In this document: piece after piece, positions 5,174 to 5,657 of the stretch
Numbering within the stretch: the stretch's first letter is position 1
How the letters are laid out: the number at the start of each line of letters is the position of its first letter
Source: Nitrospirota bacterium
GTDB taxonomy: Bacteria > Nitrospirota > Nitrospiria > Nitrospirales > Nitrospiraceae
Direction: 5' to 3'
Assembly: GCA_016195505.1 (NCBI GenBank)
Contig: JACPZN010000290.1
Coordinates: 1-5,657, forward strand
DNA: 5,657 nucleotides
Program-made: the position numbers and the translations under genes
The notes under the pieces: generated by a model
Databases searched by the model: none
The model's input: only the letters and a program-made list of their open reading frames with translations
Told to the model about the DNA's origin: nothing

Positions 5174-5527
5174 TTACTGCTTCTTCGCGCGCGTCTTTAC
5201 GCTGTTCACATAATCGGCAATCGCGGCGTCTACCTCACCCGGTGTCATCGGCCGATCGTGAGTTTCGCTTTCATCGACAAGATACTGATCGTTCTCTTTC
5301 TCCTGCCGAACGACGACGGCGTTTTCGGGCGTCACTTCGATGAGCATGAACCACTCTTTGGCACCCTGGGAGATCACGACTTGTTTGCCCAATCCTTTTT
5401 TGGTGACTTCAATCTGGAGTTCTTCACCGGGGGCAGGCGGGTCTCCCGCTTGGGCGGGAGGAAGGCCGTGGAGAACCATGAGAAGGAGGAGCCCAAGGAC
5501 CGTCGCGTACCGCTTGTGAAGATTCAT
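5174..5527 (-). CDS. Small exported protein of unknown function
   Basis: I do not recognise this 117-residue protein. The N-terminus is a standard Sec signal peptide: MNLHKR, a hydrophobic core YATVLGLLLLMVLHGL, then PPAQA with probable cleavage after A27. The mature part has about 90 residues and no cysteine. It starts proline-rich (GDPPAPGEE), continues with alternating hydrophobic residues suggesting beta strands (LQIEVTKKGLGKQVVI, EWFMLIEVTPENAVVV), then an acidic stretch (DQYLVDESETHDRP), and ends with a helix-like PGEVDAAIADYVNSVKTRAKKQ. The frame extends upstream to an ATG at 5620, but I start at 5527 because GGAG lies 7 nt before it, a TATAAT box lies upstream at 5549-5554, and the signal peptide begins here. 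It is first in an operon with the dsrE-like gene. A periplasmic protein paired with a cytoplasmic sulfur carrier is an unexplained combination. Confidence 0.75.
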   Translation of the reverse strand: MNLHKRYATVLGLLLLMVLHGLPPAQAGDPPAPGEELQIEVTKKGLGKQVVISQGAKEWFMLIEVTPENAVVVRQEKENDQYLVDESETHDRPMTPGEVDAAIADYVNSVKTRAKKQ

Positions 5528-5534
5528 ACAGAGG

Positions 5535-5538
5535 CTCC
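5535..5538 (-). promoter_or_regulatory. Shine-Dalgarno site deciding the start of the exported protein
   Basis: GGAG on the minus strand lies 7 nt before the ATG at 5525-5527. Together with the signal peptide it favours this start over the more distant ATG at 5620, which would lie upstream of the promoter. Confidence 0.6.
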
Positions 5539-5548
5539 GTGCGGGGTG

Positions 5549-5577
5549 ATTATAACCGCCGCGTGCGGCTGCGTAAA
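5549..5577 (-). promoter_or_regulatory. Sigma70-like promoter for the exported protein / dsrE-like operon
   Basis: On the minus strand TTTACG (5572-5577, 4/6) and a perfect TATAAT (5549-5554) are exactly 17 bp apart. Transcription would start at about 5540-5542, giving a leader of only about 15 nt that just includes the GGAG site. Strong match by sequence; not tested. Confidence 0.65.
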
Positions 5578-5601
5578 CACAGGTCTGTGGCCTCCCTTGC
5601 C

Positions 5602-5630
5602 TTGAGGGGTACAGGGGCACATGCTAGGAT
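5602..5630 (+). promoter_or_regulatory. Extended -10 promoter pointing out of the right edge
   Basis: TTGAGG (5602-5607) and TAGGAT (5625-5630, 4/6) are 17 bp apart, with TG at 5622-5623 (TGCTAGGAT). The pattern is the same as the rpsU promoter at 3648-3676. Transcription would start near 5637. Confidence 0.4.
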
Positions 5631-5638
5631 GCCGGCCG

Positions 5639-5657
5639 ATGGACGCATTCCTTTCCA
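5639..5657 (+). CDS. Possible start of a plus-strand gene, cut by the window edge
   Basis: An ATG at 5639 begins an open frame (MDAFLS) that reaches the edge after six codons. AGGA at 5626-5629 lies 9 nt upstream. If the promoter at 5602-5630 is real, transcription would start almost at this ATG, so the mRNA would be nearly leaderless, or the true start lies further right. Six codons are far too few to identify a product. Confidence 0.25.

Noticed and set aside
5033..5605. A 190-codon plus-strand open frame
   Set aside because: It is antisense to both the DsrE-like gene and the exported protein, and neither a ribosome site nor a recognisable domain supports it.
1..5657. Insertion sequence, phage or defence system
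   Set aside because: No transposase, integrase, terminal inverted repeats with target duplication, toxin-antitoxin pair or defence gene is visible; the gene density and style are uniform and chromosomal.

Overview
The window looks like ordinary chromosomal DNA from a GC-rich Gram-negative bacterium. The style fits the Nitrospirota, probably Nitrospira: a DsrE2/TusA sulfur-relay pair, a bifunctional FTCD, a short bS21, and sigma70-type promoters with an extended -10. This placement is inferred from gene content and sequence style, without any database comparison. No mobile element, CRISPR array, tRNA or rRNA is visible.

Layout from left to right. (1) A Rieske non-heme iron oxygenase gene on the minus strand starts at 1067 and runs off the left edge, so its C-terminus is missing. 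(2) A 192-bp divergent control region (1068-1259) holds two back-to-back sigma70-like promoters, one for the oxygenase and one for the genes on the plus strand. (3) The plus-strand unit dsrE2 (1260-1790) and tusA (1869-2114) is separated by a long imperfect hairpin made of ACCAAACAAAC-type repeats, and it ends at a clear intrinsic terminator (2148-2194). (4) Next comes a fused glutamate formiminotransferase / formiminotetrahydrofolate cyclodeaminase (2207-3694). Its last codons contain a good promoter for rpsU (bS21, 3745-3939). (5) An endonuclease III gene (4011-4670) follows, with no visible Shine-Dalgarno site. (6) A second ACCAAACAAAC hairpin (4678-4728) lies between the convergent nth gene and a minus-strand pair. 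(7) That pair encodes a small exported protein of unknown function (5174-5527) and a second DsrE-family protein (4750-5169). It is driven by a near-consensus promoter at 5549-5577. (8) At the right edge there is a promoter-like sequence and perhaps the first codons of another plus-strand gene.

Functionally, the coherent theme is sulfur trafficking. DsrE2 and TusA are cysteine-based persulfide carriers, and a divergent DsrE paralogue sits in a separate operon with a periplasmic partner. FTCD belongs to folate one-carbon metabolism, bS21 to translation initiation, and Nth to base-excision repair. These three look like housekeeping neighbours and not parts of one system. The least explained items are the exported-protein/DsrE operon and the repeated hairpin, which occurs twice in 3 kb and each time borders the 3' end of genes next to dsrE-family members.
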